Source of the DNA: Porodaedalea pini
Taxonomy: Eukaryota > Basidiomycota > Agaricomycetes > Hymenochaetales > Hymenochaetaceae
Assembly (NCBI GenBank): GCA_002794775.1
Contig: NBAY01000004.1
Coordinates: 682,001 to 746,000, forward strand
DNA: 64,000 bases
Reading direction: 5' to 3'
This document shows positions 21,764 to 33,309 of the stretch, piece by piece. The notes beneath the pieces are model-generated. The model did not search any database. It worked only from the letters and a program-made list of their open reading frames with translations, and was not told the DNA's origin. How positions within the stretch are numbered: position 1 is the stretch's first letter; each line of letters opens with the position of its first letter. The position numbers and the translations under genes were made by a program.

Positions 21764-24700
21764 TGTCTGCAACGCGTCGGCCTGATCACCAGCGTACAGA
21801 CCCCGCGGGCGGGCCCCAGCGCCGCCGCCGGGGTGCAGCCCGCCTCTCGTGTGCGGAGTGCAGGAGGCTGAAGCTGAGATGCGATAGGTGAGCGGATGTG
21901 CAGATTCCTTCAGCGGCTGAGCAGTCCTCTGATAACATGTCCTGCACGCCTTGCCAGAAAAGTGCCCTGCGAGTCTTGCGTAAAGCGAGGCTGCTCGGCG
22001 ATCTGCCCAGATGGTGCGTAGAGCTTTGAATACTGATCGGGAATTCTCTCAGCTGACTGAACAACTTCTGCTAGGCTCCCTCACTACGGGCAAAGGAAAC
22101 AGGTGCGTTTTTACATTTCTGCATACAGATCCGACAGCAGCACTCAGCAATCTCAACGCTATACCCCTCCCCCCACACAGATTCGTACTGGCATCAACGC
22201 AAGAACTGCACGAAAAGATCTCCGAGCTATGTACACGCGTCCGCGAGCTCGAAGACGCGCTGCGCGAGTCCCATTCCCATCTCTCCAGTCAGCAACACCC
22301 GCTGCTGACCGAGGAGCTGCTGCGGATCAAGGCGCCGCTGCAGCGCGAGTCGTCCGAGCCGGGCGCGGCCGACGGGATCAAGGAGGAGCTCAGTCCAGAC
22401 GTCGTCGACTCGTTCGGCTCCCTCTCCATCAGCCAGACGGGCAAGACGAAGTTCTACGGACACACAGCCAACTCCTGGGTGCGTTTTGTTTCTCATTTCT
22501 GATGATTCCCTCTTTGTGAAACCGCAATGAACCCCCCCACTAATCTGGTCTTTCCTCTCGTCGCGTGCAATCCGCAGTATTTCCTTCAAGTGAGTCTCGA
22601 TCTTCTTTTTCTGCGCCCCTGCGACCCCCGCGTATCGGCGCATCAGCGTAGCCACGGGGCATGATAATGATGTGATGCTGATTTGGATTCTAATTGTAAA
22701 CTGTATCAAAGAACGAGAGCCCAGAGGAGGAGTCGGAAGACAGGACGTACGCGCTCGAGCAGGTGCTTCCGCAGGATATCCTCGCCCTGGGCGAGGCGTT
22801 CCCCACTTCGCCGACAAACTCGCCCGTGAGCCATGCGAACAGCCGCTTTAACAACCTCGTCGGGTACCTCCCGGGCCTGCAGAAAGCAACGGCGCTGCGC
22901 GATATCTACTATCAACGCGCCGCGTGGATGTCAGTTCTTTCTCACATCTTTTCTTTTTTTTCCCCCTTCATCTCCCACTACTCGCCCGCGCTACCGCCTC
23001 ACTCTCCCAATCCAGTCTAATCCCTCATATACTTACTGATCACGAATACAACACCAACTTGCTTCCCGCATCCCACACACAGGTACAACCCGATCTCGCG
23101 CGCGCAGTTCGACGACGAGGTCTTCCAGCACTTCTACAACGAGAACTTCACACCGCCGTCCCCGCCGAGCGACTCCGCGTCCTCGCACCGGCTCGCGCTC
23201 ATCTTCATCCTGCTCGCGATCGGGACGCTCATGGACCCGAACGAGCCGCCGTACGGCCTCGAGGCGGAGAAGTACCACCAGCTCGCGCGCGCGGCGCTCT
23301 TCAAGAGCTCGATCTTTGATGACCCGACCCTCCATGCTGTCCAGGCCCTCGTGAGTCCTGCTTCTTTTTCTTCTGTTCTTGATGAGTGCCCTCTCCCCCC
23401 TTCCTTCTCGCTCCACGGGCGTCCTCAGCGCTCTTCCTGTACGCTGCTCCTCCCGAAGCGTGCTTTTGAGTTCGCTTCGCAGACACAGGACATCACACCC
23501 CCTATAATTTGATTCCGAAAGCGCTGTTGTTACTTGATATATGCTAATTACGGAACGTACTGCCTTTGTGTCGCCTTGCATTGCTTTGCACAGTTCTTGA
23601 TGTCCTATTATCTGTTCTTGGCGGACCGACACGGGACAGGCAGTGGATCACGATGGATCATCATGGGCTTTGCGGTGAAGCTCGCTCAAAGCGTAAGTCA
23701 TCGGCTGCTGAAAAAAAGAAAAAGAAAAAGAAAGCTCACAAATATCTATTCACAGATCGGCTTGCGTATGTTCACTTTTTAAAAATCAAAATAGAGTGGA
23801 TCGTTTTTTTTTTCTGACTGACGTGATTTTAAAATCAGACCGGGACAGCACTAGATGGCACATGCAAGAGTCAGAAACACAGACGCGCCGGGAAACGTTC
23901 TGGGAGCTGTACACTTATGATTCGTGGCAGGTTAGCTTTAAATTGCCTTGTTTCCAAATTGCAATAATGGAACTTACGCATTTACGAAAGTGTCTAACAT
24001 TCGGTCGACCTCCTTCGTTCTCCCTTCCTCATGTCGACTGCAAGTTCCCTCACCCCATTGAGGACCCGACTGGCGAGCGAAGCTGTCAGTATCGATGTCG
24101 TTGAGACTCAGCAAGAGCGCATAAATGCTAATGCTAACTTTGCCCTGCAGTCGACACATGGAAACACCGCTTCTCAGCAGAATGCATGAGCATCGTGCAT
24201 GACCAGGCGTTCGGAGCCAAGACACCCAGCTACCAGACCATCCTCCAGCTCGATCGCAAGCTGCGCGCCTTTCCCGTCCCCTCCGTCCTCCAAGTCGCCG
24301 GCTTCGGCAGCTCCGACCCTGCTTCGAATCATCTTGCCATCGACACCCTCGGATTGATCATGCAGAGGCACATCGTTTTAGCTATCCGAGAGATGAGTGA
24401 GTGCTATTCTCATCGTGATCAAGTGAGAAGAATGATTTGAAAGCTAATATGAAAATAATTGAAAAAAAAGACCTCTTGTATATGCACAGAGGATTCTTCG
24501 CTCGTGCCATTGGCGACAACCCGAAGGACCCGCTCGGCTCGCCTTACGGCACGTCGGTCATCGCTGCATACCGCAGCGCGGGCTCGCTCGTCGCGCTCGT
24601 TCGTGATCTTGACTCGCAGCTGCCCGAACCGACAGAAAGACTGTGGTTCCTGTGGACGCACTTGTTCTCTTGCGCAGTGCGTATGCATTTAGCCTCGTAG

Positions 24701-25820
24701 AAATAGGATGTCTCATTTTCTTTCCTGCTTTGTCTCTGATAGGTCGTCCTGGGCTCGATAGTGACCCGCTGTCCGTCAATGAGTCTCGCGCCGTCGGCAC
24801 TGGTGCAGCTTGATTCTGCTTGTGAGCTCTTTGAGAGAGTTGCAAGCAAGTTCCGCGCAAGTAAAGTCTTGGTGAGTCTCGCTCAGAATCTCTTGTTTTA
24901 TAGTCAATCCAGTCCGCTCATCTTCCACACTTTTAAAGGGTATCATGCAAAACCTGCAACAAAAGGCACATATTTCCCTACAGGAGTTCCGAGAGGGCAA
25001 ACTATCACCCGTCAGCACCAACATGCCGTACAAGATGTTCCATGAGGGCACGCCCGAGGCAGAGGACGACGACGAGCTCTCAAAACTCGGCGGGAAGACG
25101 CGGCTCATATCGCAGAAGGAGCAGTCCAAGTCGCCGTCGCCGCTGCTCGTGACGCGCTCGCCGAACACGCACAACCCCGTCGTGCCGCTTCCGCTACCTG
25201 ACGCGTCGGCAGGCGTACACCCGAGCGTCGTCGAGTATCTCTCCTCGTTTAATTTCCCTGCGGGTGCGCAGCAGGGCCGCCAGGCTGGCCAGGCGCAAGA
25301 TCCGTCGATGTACGGTGCGCAGGGCGCGGGGATGTACCGTGGATACGACAACGACGGTGCTAGTAGCGCGGGCGCAATGCACTTCCATCCGAACGTCGAG
25401 TTGCAGTCTCCCGGCGCGGCGCTTCCAACGCCGACCTCTGCATCGTCATCGACGACGAGCCACACGCTCGTATTGCCGAGCCCGCACGCGCCGGGCCACA
25501 GCGGCACGCAGCAGCCATACTTCCCGCAGTACTTCCCCGTGTTCGACTACGGCACGGCCGGGAGCGGTGCGGGGTATGCGCCGATGCAGCTTGCGGCCAG
25601 CACAGCAGGGTTCGAACAGGACCAGTCGATGGCGTACGAGAGCATGCCGGCCCAGACCGGCGGCGTTGGCATTAATGGCAACGGCATGAACGGGATTGAT
25701 ACGCGGGGCTACGCTACCGCGAATGGACATCAAGGGAGGCGCGACATCACGCCGGAAGCCAGCATGCACACGGCTTGGATGGATTTCGTCACCCAGATGA
25801 GCGCCGGGATGAGCGGATAG
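21764..25820 (+). CDS. Zn2Cys6 fungal transcription factor, paralogue B
   Basis: Gene of more than ten exons, about 920 residues, from ATG 21764 to TAG 25820. The zinc cluster is SCAECRRLKLRCDR, then after one intron KVPCESCVKRGCSAICPDG, with all six cysteines. A 28-base exon (SLTTGKGNR) and a coiled coil (LHEKISELCTRVRELEDAL) follow. Then come a 12-base exon (22578-22589, Y-F-L-Q), the fungal regulatory domain (HRLALIFILLAIGTLMDP, SLTFGRPPSFSLPH), a 10-base exon at 23756-23765, and a low-complexity C-terminus ending TQMSAGMSG. It matches paralogue A domain for domain, including LGGKTRL near the start of the C-terminal tail. Paralogue A has an extra intron inside the cluster that is absent here. 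It should be a nuclear dimeric regulator. Targets are unknown; the neighbouring His-rich gene is a candidate by position only. Confidence 0.86.
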
Positions 25821-26356
25821 TGCTGACTGAGGGATTGTTTCTGCCTGCTTCATTCCTTATCTCCTTGACTATATGGGTATTGATAATAAAGCCTTCTGTT
25901 CTTCGTCGTGTTGCTGTAAGTTAAGCATTTCTTGCCATTAGAGAACCAGATTTCCTTGCTTCGTTTCTCGCTCTTCCGCTACTTTTTTGTGCTTTGTTTC
26001 CCGATCGCTTCCTGTACATTACACCGTTTAGTTAGCCGTTTTGCATCTCTCGGAAACAATTATGTATTTTCGTTGCTGTTGTACACTGTCGGTCATATTC
26101 GATATTTCCTGTCGATCGGGAGATATGATGCCCCAGGTGCACCGCACCGTGAGCCGCACGACCAGATAACCACGACACTGCGTTCTCCGGGTCGTAGGGG
26201 GCGCCGGTAGCGGCATTTCAGCATGGACGGTCGTATCGGGTCTCAAGTTAGCCATCAGCAGTGCCAGAATAGACGGTTGAGGCGATCTGGATTAGAGATA
26301 TGCGGCGGCCATGCAAATTTTAGATGGAGACCGACGTCCCTGGGGACCGGTCGTAG
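25821..26356. other. Intergenic 3' region between convergent genes
   Basis: Just over 500 bases between the stop of paralogue B (plus) and the stop of RPC25 (minus). Apart from an AATAAA hexamer near 25885 I see only short frames, so it likely holds the two 3' untranslated regions. Confidence 0.45.
25885..25890 (+). terminator. Candidate polyadenylation signal of paralogue B
   Basis: AATAAA lies about 65 bases after the TAG at 25818-25820 and is followed by T-rich sequence. Fungal signals are loose, so the hexamer is only suggestive. Confidence 0.35.
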
Positions 26357-27448
26357 TCAGCCTTCCTCCATGCCGTTTTCCCCTTCGTCATCGTCCTCGG
26401 CTTCTGCCTGGCCCTCCCACCACGGCAACGGTCCGAGTCCCTGCTCTGCAATAGAGCACTATCAGAAAGTAAAGAGGATGTGTCAGAAAGCCGGTCGAGA
26501 CCGAGATAATCAGTGCGAAGGAAGCATAAGTAAGACACCGGGAGAACAATGGATTCAACGGATTGATGAACGAGAGGAGGAAGAGGAAGCAAAATTAAGC
26601 ACGACGTACGATGATACTGTACGGGGGCCTCCGGCGCTCTGCCTTCGCGGCCATGACGCCCTCGGAGGCCCTGGGCGGCCCGGGCTCGTCATCGTAGAAT
26701 TCGTCGGTCTCGACGCGCACGCGGAGGACCTCGCCGGCGTCGATGTACATTCTCTCGGCGGTGGGCGTGTCGAGCAGCTCGTGCTGCGTGCAGACGTGCT
26801 CCGGGTCGGCCTCGAGCGGCGCGTATTTAGCGATCCAGAAGTGGGCACGTTCGCTTGGGTCACTGAATGTCGAGAATGTTGGGGTCAGATAGGGTATAGG
26901 GTGTGTACGAGATACTGACAAAGCAGACGGGTTGGGTAGGTAGGTGAGCGGTATGTGCATATCATCGAAGAAGCCGACGGATACTGTCCATGTGTAAGAT
27001 TGGTAGCCTCTCATATTGATGCAGAGCTACATACATCGAATGCCTTCTTCATCTGACGACTTGACTTTGGCTAGGATTACTTCCCGGAGAATGGTCGAAA
27101 TACAACCATCCGGAAGACAACTGTGAAATAAATTCAGTTCCGAACGTACATGATGTAAAATAATAAACAGATTGAAAGTACCTTTATGCCATAGACAGCC
27201 GTCTCCGTACCTCACCTTCCCTTCACCAGCCTGGGCGATGTCAAACACACAAATGCATAGTCCGACGTCATGCAGGACCCTGTTCGCGTACTTTTTGTTC
27301 AATTCGTTAATGATTGCCTGCTCTGCAGGCAATGAAAAGGTTGCAGGTTGGAGTGCCACTGTGTCCTGACCAACGACAAGGTTAAAACGACCTCGCGCTT
27401 TCATCTGGCTTGAGCAAGGCTGACCTTGATTGTTGAGAGCACGAACAT
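26357..27448 (-). CDS. RPC25: RNA polymerase III subunit RPC25 (POLR3H/RPC8), with an apparent one-base frame break
   Basis: RPC25 is the Rpb7-like stalk subunit of RNA polymerase III and helps initiate transcription of tRNA and 5S genes. Exon 1 is 27448-27425 (MFVLSTIK). It joins, over a 59-base intron, to DTVALQPATFSLP and the signature ELNKKYANRVLHDVGLCICV. Exon 3 begins at 27120 and continues VVFRMVVFRPFSG; the family then expects GEV, and EVILAKVKSSDEEGIR indeed follows but in another frame. One base appears missing in the G run at 27083-27085. Later exons give SVGFFDDMHIPLTYLPNPSA, DPSERAHFWIAKYAP, ERMYIDAGEVLRVRVE and the C-terminal GLGPLPWW plus acidic tail. The gene is essential in yeast, so the break is most likely an assembly error. 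It is divergent from RIM2 with a 231-base gap. Confidence 0.88.
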
Positions 27449-27679
27449 GGTAGTCAAGGACGAAATGTATTCAGTAAAAGCGTTCTACCAGGCCATGGCG
27501 AGTACAGAAACGAAAATTAAGAGAAGTGCCGACAGCGGATCAATGAATCAGTCGCGCCGTTTGCCGATCTTTTCGACCTCTTACATTTTGCCAGTGACTC
27601 TCGACTGTGTCTCGACGTCGTGTTCAGTATCTGGCTCTATTGCTCGTCGTCTTTATTCTCGGCGAGCAATTATTTAGCA
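27449..27679. promoter_or_regulatory. Short divergent promoter between RPC25 and RIM2
   Basis: Only 231 bases separate the ATG of RPC25 (27448, minus) and the ATG of the carrier gene (27680, plus), so both must be driven from this segment. I see no obvious TATA box. The 5' untranslated regions must be short. Confidence 0.55.
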
Positions 27680-28927
27680 ATGTCATCAATGGCATCGTCA
27701 TCTGTCCCTCCGCCCCCGGAAGTTGGTTCCTCAACGCCGACCTGGATTCCGGCAAAGTCTTACAGACATTTCATCGCGGGAGGGTGCGTCTGCAGTGTCA
27801 CTTTGTTTTTTCGACATCGCAGCTGACACGCTCACTTCAGACTTGGCGGGATGTGCGGTGCGATCATCACGTCGCCTTTCGATGTTGTCAAGACGCGATT
27901 GCAGTCAGACCTCTTTCGCGAAAAGCACACAAGCTACAGCGTCGTCGGCGCAGCAGAGGGTGGTTCCGGCTCTGCTGTCATCATGCCCCGCAGACCAGGC
28001 GGTCTATTATACAATTTCGTCGAGACAGGGCACATTCTTCGGTATGCGGCTCCTCTGAAACTGTGCTGAGGTATCTGACTTAATCAAATGTTGACAGCGA
28101 CATATACCAGAACGAATCGCCGCGCGCACTCTTCAAAGGTCTCGGACCGACGCTCGTCGGCGTCATCCCCGCACGGTCAATCAACTTCTTCACATATGGG
28201 AACGGCAAGCACGTCATTGCGAACACTTTCTTCAACGGCGAGGAGAACTCGTACGTGCACCTCTCCGCGGCGGCCTTTGCGGGCATCGTCACCGGCTCGT
28301 GCACGAACCCGATCTGGGTCGTCAAGACGCGCATGCAGCTCTCCGCGTCCGAGCGCGGGGCGGCAGACAGTGCTGCGCGCAGGGCGGCGGGGAGCTGGTA
28401 TGTTATCAAGAAGATTGCACGCGAAGAGGGTGTAAGAGGGTTTTATAAGGGTTTATCAGCGAGTTATCTTGGCGTGACGGAGGGCACGATCCAGTGGACA
28501 CTGTATGAGCGTTTGAAGCGGCTAACAGCAAATACTGAAGGACGAGGCGGTTTTGTGGAGTGGTTCGGCATGCTTGGTAGCGCAGGTACGGCAAAATGCG
28601 TTGCTAGCCTGATAACCTACCCACATGAGGTTTGTTTCACTGTCCTTTCGAATTCCCTATATCTGACCTAGTGTTTTTTTATTAATCTTCCTTGCTCAGG
28701 TCATCCGGACACGCCTACGTCAACCTCTCGTAGATGGGAAAATGAAATACACGGGACTCTGGCAGACGCTGCGGCTCGTCATCGCAGAAGAGGGCGCCAA
28801 GTCGCTATATGGCGGGCTCTCTGCGCATCTTATGCGCGTCGTCCCGAACGCCGCAGTCATGTATGCGATTTATGAGGGTGTACTCCGCTGGGGTGCTGCG
28901 AAGGACAGGCGTGAAGCGCTGCGGTAA
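27680..28927 (+). CDS. RIM2: Mitochondrial pyrimidine nucleotide carrier, RIM2/SLC25A33-36 type
   Basis: Four exons give a protein of about 350 residues with the three tandem repeats of the mitochondrial carrier family. The repeat signatures are PFDVVKTRLQSD, PIWVVKTRMQL and PHEVIRTRLRQ. The second motif has W where most carriers have D or E, as known for the RIM2 and SLC25A33/36 group. These proteins exchange pyrimidine nucleotides across the inner mitochondrial membrane and support mitochondrial DNA and RNA synthesis. A Ser/Pro-rich N-terminus (SSSVPPPPEVGSSTP) precedes FIAGGLGGMCGAIITSPFD, which is joined across an intron of about 60 bases. Further introns lie at about 28042-28097 and 28630-28700. 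The stop at 28925-28927 follows DRREALR. The ATG at 27680 was chosen as the first in frame after the promoter gap. Confidence 0.87.
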
Positions 28928-29435
28928 CCCTCGCTTTTGTCCTCGTCCCCGTCCTTGTCCTGGCCCACTTGATTCTCTTCCTTCCCTTGGTATGATTATC
29001 GCCCGGTCCGCCATTTGTTTTGCTTTGCATCCTCTCTGTCTCTTGGCTATGCATTTTTGTTTGGCACTCCTGTAGCCTTTATACCTCCCGTCGCACGCCC
29101 AGCATTTCCCTCTGCGCTCCGCACACTTCGTTTAAAAGTATTCATACTTAACACACTTCATATGCTATTATCTATATAGTCTTCCCAGCACGCACTACTC
29201 TGTATTCTAGATATAATGCACATTTTCCCTTTAGATAGATAACTCCAAGCTCGGCACTTCCGTATGAACGGTGTGCAATCGATGCACAACCCCCACTTCC
29301 TCCTTATGCAATTGTGCAATGACGTATAATTTTCTACCTGTGGGATCGCCGCGGAGAGTTTGTCCATGCACAGAGGGCTATTACAAGGTGATCCAGTGTG
29401 AATAGTTGCATATGACTGACCCTAATCGACAGTTT
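28928..29435. other. 3' region between convergent genes
   Basis: About 500 bases between the stops of RIM2 (plus) and the thioesterase gene (minus). It contains T-rich and AT-rich stretches and only short frames. I see nothing else. Confidence 0.4.
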
Positions 29436-30665
29436 TCATGCCCGTATGCGCTTCGCGAGCACGGTATGTGCTTCAGCGCCAGGATCGCATTTCTTCAATC
29501 GATCGTAGTCATACCTACCGACACACAAGATTCGTCAAGGCATCAGCAGCAAGAAACCGAAGTCGCGACTTGAATAACGAAAGAAAATGCGTACCAGACA
29601 AGCTTCGAATCGGAAGTGGCGACAATGGCACGTTGTGAGTAGGACCAAATCGCCGCAGCACAGCTGAACTGCGTGGCATGGGGATCATGAGGGCGGTGAG
29701 CGATGAGGAGCTGCGCGGATAGGGGTGTCTTAGTTAACGAAGTGAAACGCTAACGTGAGGAAGGACGTACAGTGTCGGGGTAGACAACAGGTCTACGGAA
29801 CTTGATAGAAACCTCGCTAATTATGAGGGAGACACCTTTACCCGCGATAACGTCACGCGCCCTCTGCTCGCCGCCGAGCTCGTGTGCGAGGCTTTGCATC
29901 CAGTGTATTCTAGCCTAGAGTAAGCCAACACACTAATCAGAGATGACAGGACATAATGTGAAAGTAGTCAACGCACGGATTCGAGATAGCGTACTTATGG
30001 AACCAGGTCAGGACACATCTTGTATTGGTAATACTAGGAGAAACGCACAGTAGCGGACATTATTCACATGTCTGGAAACGGCTGTAAGTGCGCAAAGAAT
30101 ACCATTGTATGAGAGTGAAAGCTCGCCTAAAGGAGTCCATATCACCCCAGACGACCTTCTGCTCGAAGAACGACTCCGGGTCAAATCTGGATTCAAGAAT
30201 GAGTCCAGTTAATTTTCTCTGATAGTCAACAGACAGCGCACCCTAGATCAAGGAGCTTCACTCTTCCCTCCTCCTCAGAAGTGAGCAATTCAGACTTTGC
30301 AGCCCCGTCTCCATTCGTAGCATCGGTATGCACTTCGCGCGCCCCGGTAAGCGTATATGCCTGCTCCGGGACGATAAAGCCCTCTCCAGGAGAGCTCGGT
30401 CCTTGTGTGCCAGGTGCCAAATAGAAAGGAGAAGATTTGTCCTTAAAAGCGGCTTGAAGTTGCTAGAGCACAGATGTGGGTATCACTATCAGTATGATTG
30501 ACATATCGAAATCATATGTTAGTCACTCTGACGGACATCTATAGTGTTGAGGCGCGAAGATGAAGTCAGAGTTCTGCGCAGACGTATCCTTCTTGCAATA
30601 GAAGTGGTAGAAAGTGTTTTCGAAGGAATGCAGCATTGTCGAGCGGCTCGCAGACTCGCTAGCAT
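29436..30665 (-). CDS. Hotdog-fold thioesterase-like protein, probably mitochondrial
   Basis: About seven exons, ATG 30665, stop 29436-29438. The first exon encodes an Arg/Ser/Thr-rich leader without acidic residues (MLASLRAARQ, then SIARRIRLRRTLTSSS), a likely mitochondrial targeting sequence. Downstream, FDPESFFEQKVVWGDMDSFR is spliced to HVNNVRYLRYLESARIHWMQ, the hallmark 4HBT-type hotdog core (D-x-F-x-HVNN...R-x-x-W). SLIISEVSIKFRRPVVYPDT and a C-terminal strand segment ending KLVWYDYDRLKK follow. Hotdog proteins of this kind hydrolyse acyl-CoA or related thioesters; the substrate cannot be read from sequence. The intron before HVNN (30072-30126) starts with GC rather than GT. The gene is divergent from TSR4 with about 350 bases between starts. 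Confidence 0.78.
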
Positions 30666-31018
30666 ATTGGCATGAGAGAAGGATGATATTCAAGTCGAGA
30701 CGCGTTTACGCGACTGCGTCACGTGATTCCCTGCTATAAATCGTAAAAAAAAAACTAGAAAAACATTGATATTATACGTCTCCGCGACACCCTGTTCAGG
30801 CTTCTCTGAGTGAGTGATTTCGACACTATTCTTTGCCTTTTATCTTCGTATGATGATCTCCCATAGATGACGAGTCCGATCTTTCTGTTGGGTACGGTTT
30901 CCGTGCTCAGCAGGCTCCGTGACGATACATCTTTAAAATTTCCATTCATGCATTTCTGAACCTCTTCCTTTTTTCCTACCACCTTCTTTCAACATCGTCT
31001 AACCTACTTCATTCCAGT
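30666..31018. promoter_or_regulatory. Divergent promoter region of thioesterase and TSR4 genes
   Basis: The 353 bases between two divergent start codons contain both promoters. A TATAAA-like string with a long A run occurs near 30736-30755, and the TSR4-proximal part (30955-31018) is pyrimidine-rich. No coding potential is seen. Confidence 0.45.
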
Positions 31019-32836
31019 ATGCCCGTTCCAGCCGACTCTAACGTAGACTGGTCAGACTCCGACGAAGAAGACGACCGCTCGGATGTCGAGACTTCTGTTC
31101 TACTGGGCATCCCAGATGGCGCGATAGAAAAGCAGGAGGACCTCGACGACGCAGCCGTGTCGCGCGTGGGCGGACACCCTGTACGCCCCTTCGTATTTTG
31201 TCTAATAGCATGTACAGTCCATATTTACAATACATCTCGTTGTATGCATGATTTTTCCCTTGTGCAATCTGCACAAATGCATGTTGTACACATCGTTCAC
31301 GATCGCTAGGCGTTCCTGCCAAGTACCGAACCCCCGCTTTCAAGTTCGCAATGCAAGAACTGCTCGTTCCCGATGGAGTTGCTCGTCCAACTCTGGTGTC
31401 CGTTCGAAGACAGCACGATGGATCGCGCTCTTTATATCTTCGGCTGCGCTCGCGGGGAGTGCCAATATAAACCGGGAAGGTGAGCTCGTACGTTATCGTG
31501 TGGATTGCATCATCATCTGAGAGTATCCGATAGCGTTCGGGCATTCCGGGGCCTGCGTTTCAATGCCGCATACGCAGCCAAGCTCGAGAAAAAGCAGGCG
31601 CGTCAACGCGAGAAAGAGGCCGCGCGAGTAAAGGCAAAGGAGGAGGATGAGAAGCGGAGGGCAACAGCGAAGATCAACCCTTTCTCTGTGAGCGCTGTGC
31701 CATTCCAAGAGCGTTTACTTGAGTTGTCCTCATAATTCATATTGTTTAGATGAATGCGAAAGTTGCACCTTCTGGCGGCTTGTTTGGCGCCCCATCTGCG
31801 CCCGGAGGAGGCCTGGGCTCACAACTATTCGGTGCCTCTCAGGACTCTAAACCCGAGCTCAAAGATGAAGATCCCGACGATGCTCCCCCACCTCCAGAAT
31901 CCGACCCAGAAGATTCTGATTCTGAAATCGAATCCGAATCCGACGCATCCATCCTCGCCGCGCCCGCCCGTACGCCCACGTCTTCCTCTCCTTGGCGCGC
32001 CGCCCCATCCTACTCGCCCCCTTTCTATCTCTCGACCGCTTTGGAGTACGTCCCGCCTGCGCCGAAGCCTAAAGTCCTTCTGTCTACCGAAGCAGCGCTG
32101 AAGGATGAAAAAGAAGGCAAAAGCCGAAAGGCGGATGCACGACGTGCGGAGAAGGAGAAAGAGGAAGGAAAAGTTTGGGACGGCGCCATGGAAGGTTACG
32201 AGGATAGTATGGAGGTCGATAAGGTGTTTGAACGGTTTGCGCGTGTTGTGGGCTATGAGGGCAAGCAATGTATACGGTAAGTTCTTTCCCTCCCCCTTTC
32301 TTCCCTAATCTACTATCATCCTACTCCGAATATACACCCCTAACTGCATCTCATCCCTCAGGTACGAGCTCGGCGGGACGCCCCTGCCCTTCGCGCACGA
32401 TTCCCTCTTCACAACACTCTTCCCCTCACCATCCACTTCCTCCACCTCAACTAGTAATAAATTCAGTCCGGCAACAACCACTCCCGCGCGGCGGACGTAC
32501 GACGCACAGAGCAGCGTCGTCCCACCTTGCCCTCGGTGTGGCAGTCCACGCACATTCGAGTGCCAGCTGATGCCGCACCTCATCTCCGTGCTGCAAAATC
32601 CGGACTCTGAAAAGGAGAAGGGTGCAGCGCAAAAGCAGGTCCAGGACGACGTGGAGGCGCGAAAGAAGGAGGTTGAGCGACTGCTGCACGGCGGGGGTGG
32701 GAAGCGCGGGATGGAGTGGGGCACCTGCATGGTGTTTTCGTGCGTGGAGGATTGCTGTTTAGAGGACGGTGCTGAGAAGAAAGCGGCGAAGGAGGCGTGG
32801 GTGGAGGAGCTCGTTCTTGTAGAGTGGGAGGAGTAG
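31019..32836 (+). CDS. TSR4: Ribosome assembly factor TSR4 / PDCD2 family
   Basis: Five or so exons encode an acidic protein of nearly 500 residues. TSR4/PDCD2 proteins are dedicated chaperones of ribosomal protein uS5 and are needed for 20S rRNA maturation and 40S assembly. The N-terminal part (LLGIPDGAI, VGGHP) is spliced to FLPSTEPPLSSSQCKNCSFP and LLVQLWCPFEDSTMDRALYI, then FGCARGEC, matching the first zinc-binding PDCD2 segment. After an Asp/Glu/Pro-rich linker the C-terminal PDCD2_C domain shows YELGGTPLPFA, VPPCPRCGSPRTFECQLMP and WGTCMVFSCVEDC. The stop follows LVEWEE. Introns interrupt 31180-31312, 31483-31521, 31689-31749 and 32279-32361 (edges approximate). Confidence 0.85.
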
Positions 32837-33309
32837 TAAAAAAAGGTTGCCGAAGTTACGGAGTTCGTACCCAAGTTTGTATTGCCTTAGCAAACGCGTT
32901 TCGCGGTGTCGCAGCATCCGCAAATCCGGCACGGATTACACTTACTCTTCCCTCTCGCAAAAGAAAAGACCGAACACACGAGGAGGCGACTAAAAGAAAC
33001 GCGGTCTATGATATATACATACGACAATAATACACAGCTAGTTTCAAACATGCAGTACGATTGGAATTTGTCTGTAGAGAAACAGGCTAGGTCATGAGCG
33101 TTTGCCATGATAGTAGTAAATCCGTGTATACCGCATAGAACACGGAGTTCGTAACATCGTCGGGAACGTATCAACGAAAGAAGTCGATTAACGGAGAGTA
33201 AGGGCAGTTTGGTATGATATGGTATGCGAATGGAAGGGTATATAGACGCTGCCTGTCGCCTGTTGCCCAGAAATCAAATCCGAAAAGCAATGGAATCAGT
33301 TGTCCATGC
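32837..33309. other. 3' region between convergent genes
   Basis: About 470 bases between the stop codons of TSR4 (plus) and the coiled-coil protein gene (minus). Only short frames occur, and no motif, repeat or RNA gene is visible. Confidence 0.4.

Noticed and set aside
24776..25507. 243-codon minus-strand frame
   Set aside because: Antisense of the last exon of regulator paralogue B, with no family resemblance.
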